Part shown: positions 13,303 to 15,137 of the stretch, in pieces
How the letters are laid out: every line of letters starts with the position of its first letter
Position numbering within the stretch: position 1 is the first letter of the stretch
Assembly: GCA_014729375.1 (NCBI GenBank)
Contig: WJKA01000120.1
Location: forward strand, 1 to 15,137
DNA length: 15,137 bases
From: Chitinivibrionales bacterium
GTDB lineage: Bacteria > Fibrobacterota > Chitinivibrionia > Chitinivibrionales > WJKA01
Direction of reading: 5' to 3'
The notes under the pieces: generated by a model
The model's input: only the letters and a program-made list of their open reading frames with translations
What the model was told of the DNA's origin: nothing
Database searches by the model: none
Program-made: the position numbers and the translations under genes

Positions 13303-14901
13303 ATGCACATCCAACAGAAAAAAGACTGCATGACCCTGGATACTGGCACCTATGATGCGATTGTAATTGGCTCAGGAATCGGCGGTTTGACGGCCGCCGC
13401 CATACTGGCGAAGCTGAAGAAAAAACGGGTACTGGTGCTGGAAAAGCATTTTGAGCCCGGCGGTTTGACACACGGGTTCAGGCGCGGGCGGTTTCGCTGG
13501 AATGTCGGCCTTCATTATATCGGCCGTATGCATAAAGGAGAGCTTGCCCGCGCGGTATTCGATTTCATTACCGACGGCAAGCTTGAATGGAGAAAAATCC
13601 GGTCTCCATTTGAGCGCTTTATTTACCCTGATTTTACTTTCCAGGTATCAGAGAACAGGAAAACGTTCACCAGGGACCTCTGCCGCCGGTTTCCGGATGA
13701 AACTGCTGCTATAAAAAAGTACGTGCGGGACGTCAAAGCCGGAGCCAGATACATTCAGCTCTATTATCTCACACGATTTCTTCCGATCCCGCTTTCTTTC
13801 CTCATTTCTTTCTGGTCACGTCTTTTGAAAAAAAACGCCCTGCAAACAACCGGGTACTATTTAAAGAAAAACATAAGAAATCCCAGGCTGGCCGCGCTTC
13901 TGGCAACCCAGTGGGGTGTCTACGGAGCGCCGCCCAGCGAAAGCGCGTTCGCTATTCACGGCTCAATTGTTAATCATTATATGAATGGGGCTTTTGTTCC
14001 CGAACACAGCAATGGCAAAATCTCCGGGCTTATTGAAAAAGTTATTCGGAAAGCCGGCGGAATGGTCTGTGTCAACTGTGAAGTTACCGAGATACTCATT
14101 GAGAACAACAAGGCGGTGGGAGTAAAAATCAGAGATCAAAGAACAAAATCGCCAAAGGAGCGTATCGTTCATGCACCGATAATCATTTCCAGCGCGGGTG
14201 CGGAAAACACGTATAACCGTCTGTGCACTCACGATCATTGCGAAAAAAAAGATATCAACGGTCTTGAACTCGGATGCAGTGCGGTAAGTTTGTATGTCGG
14301 CCTGAAAGAATCCCCGGAAAAACTCGGACTTCATGGAGAAAATATCTGGATCAACGAAACATACGATCATGAAAACCTCACCTCACAAACATATGCACTT
14401 TTAAAAGGCGCTCCCCACCGGTGCTATGTCTCATTCCCTTCAATAAGGCGAAATAATGCAGAACACCACAATGCGGAAATTATCGCTATGATTGAATATG
14501 CTCCATTCAAAAAATGGGCAGAGCAGAAATGGAAACGCAGACAAAAGGAATATTATAAATTGAAGGAAAAAATTGCAGCAGGCCTTCTTGACCTGGTAGA
14601 AAAACATCTTCCCGGTTTCACAAGCATGGTCGAATACAAAGAATTGTCAAGCCCGCTCACTGTTGAAAATTTCACCAGCAGAAAAAACGGCGCGGTGTAT
14701 GGTTTCAAGCCGACAGCCAAATATTTCAGAAAACACTGGTATCGTGTTGAATCGCCGGTCAAAAACATCTATCTGAGCGGGGTTGATGTCTGCACGGTTG
14801 GTGTTGTCGGCGCGCTTATGGGCGGTGTTGCCGCAGCAAGCGCGGTAATCGGATCGCTCGGCTTTTTCAGAGTCATAAAAAAAATCAGATCATCTCCCTG
14901 A
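13303..14901 (+). CDS. Carotenoid isomerase/retinol saturase-like FAD oxidoreductase
   Basis: A 532-residue flavoprotein of the phytoene desaturase superfamily. AIVIGSGIGGLTAAAILAK near the N-terminus (GSGIGG at 23-28) binds FAD, with the acidic partner in VLEKHFEPGGLTHGF. GLHYIG follows. The C-terminal GVDVCTVGVVGALMGGVAAASAV is the second FAD-contacting motif of this family. The H-F-PGG and G-HYIG details fit the CrtISO/RetSat branch, whose members isomerise or saturate polyene double bonds, better than CrtI. The natural substrate here is unknown; no phytoene synthase or other carotenoid gene is in the window. ATG 13303 lies 3 bp after the hydrolase stop with no strong ribosome site, suggesting coupled translation; ATG 13330 is an alternative. 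A paralogue follows downstream. Confidence 0.85.
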   Translation: MHIQQKKDCMTLDTGTYDAIVIGSGIGGLTAAAILAKLKKKRVLVLEKHFEPGGLTHGFRRGRFRWNVGLHYIGRMHKGELARAVFDFITDGKLEWRKIRSPFERFIYPDFTFQVSENRKTFTRDLCRRFPDETAAIKKYVRDVKAGARYIQLYYLTRFLPIPLSFLISFWSRLLKKNALQTTGYYLKKNIRNPRLAALLATQWGVYGAPPSESAFAIHGSIVNHYMNGAFVPEHSNGKISGLIEKVIRKAGGMVCVNCEVTEILIENNKAVGVKIRDQRTKSPKERIVHAPIIISSAGAENTYNRLCTHDHCEKKDINGLELGCSAVSLYVGLKESPEKLGLHGENIWINETYDHENLTSQTYALLKGAPHRCYVSFPSIRRNNAEHHNAEIIAMIEYAPFKKWAEQKWKRRQKEYYKLKEKIAAGLLDLVEKHLPGFTSMVEYKELSSPLTVENFTSRKNGAVYGFKPTAKYFRKHWYRVESPVKNIYLSGVDVCTVGVVGALMGGVAAASAVIGSLGFFRVIKKIRSSP

Positions 14902-15046
14902 AATCCGTTTCTTATTTACTCAGTGCAATATTTGAATCCTCTTCCCTGTCTCGTACATACGATTCCAGGCAGTCCATGCCCGGATTATTTTATAGTCAGG
15001 TGGCGCAGCTTTCATAGTCAATGTATCAAAAAAGGCGGCAGATATC
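14902..15046. other. Spacer between tandem FAD enzyme genes
   Basis: These 145 bp hold no gene or terminator hairpin that I can see. AGGCGG at 15033-15038 is the likely ribosome site for the next gene. The lack of a terminator suggests the two paralogues can be read on one transcript. Confidence 0.4.
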
Positions 15047-15137
15047 ATGAATTCCACAGAAAATAATTTTGATGTAATCGTAATCGGCTCAGGTATCGGA
15101 GGTCTTACTGCGGCGGCAATTCTTGCAAAAATCAAAA
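15047..15137 (+). CDS. Second carotenoid isomerase/RetSat-like gene, 5' part only
   Basis: ATG 15047 opens a frame that runs off the window after 30 codons. The visible part contains FDVIVIGSGIGGLTAAAILAKIK, nearly identical to the N-terminal FAD motif of the upstream paralogue (YDAIVIGSGIGGLTAAAILAKLK). The DNA differs at many third codon positions, so this is an old, diverged duplication rather than a recent copy or an assembly repeat. AGGCGG lies nine bases upstream. The rest of the protein is outside the window, so intactness cannot be judged. Confidence 0.8.
   Translation, partial: MNSTENNFDVIVIGSGIGGLTAAAILAKIK

Overview
The window looks like a bacterial chromosome segment of roughly balanced base composition. 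Long diverging and converging operons are packed with almost no space between them. A free-standing type IX secretion (T9SS)-like C-terminal sorting domain at 11154-11390 points towards the FCB super-phylum (Fibrobacterota, Bacteroidota and relatives). That is inference from one domain, and the species is not identifiable.

Layout. (1) 1-246: non-coding or decayed leader with an 18-bp perfect palindrome, several hairpins and a doubtful 56-codon ORF. (2) 247-4739, plus strand: class-3-type aldehyde dehydrogenase, UbiE/COQ5-type C-methyltransferase, and a large MMPL/RND lipid exporter, the last two overlapping by 8 bp. (3) 4657-6432, minus strand: a type III polyketide synthase followed by a secreted YceI-like lipid-binding protein, converging on the exporter with an 83-bp overlap. 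(4) 6570-8227, plus strand, divergent from the PKS: a discrete acyl carrier protein and a FabF-like ketosynthase, overlapping by 1 bp. (5) 8232-11057, minus strand: FMN-binding split-barrel protein, NDH-2-like NADH dehydrogenase, and a U32-family Fe-S protein. The U32 gene ends 4 bp from the ketosynthase. (6) 11104-11984: a terminator hairpin, a 78-residue stand-alone sorting domain, and about 590 bp of non-coding DNA with several dyads. (7) 11985-15137, plus strand: a SOUL-type heme-binding gene split by an in-frame amber codon, an alpha/beta hydrolase, and two tandem FAD-dependent carotenoid isomerase/retinol saturase-like genes, the second cut by the window end.

How it may work together (inference). 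The ACP and ketosynthase could build or elongate a dedicated acyl starter. The type III PKS would extend and cyclise it to an alkylresorcinol or alkylpyrone. The U32 protein belongs to a superfamily that includes oxygen-independent hydroxylases (UbiU/UbiV, RlhA, TrhP) and could hydroxylate the ring. The UbiE-like enzyme could C-methylate it. YceI and MMPL proteins could bind and move the lipid, and the NDH-2-like flavoprotein could reduce the resulting quinone with NADH. This amounts to a candidate route to a polyketide-derived lipoquinone that needs no O2. Each family assignment is reasonably firm; the pathway is a hypothesis.
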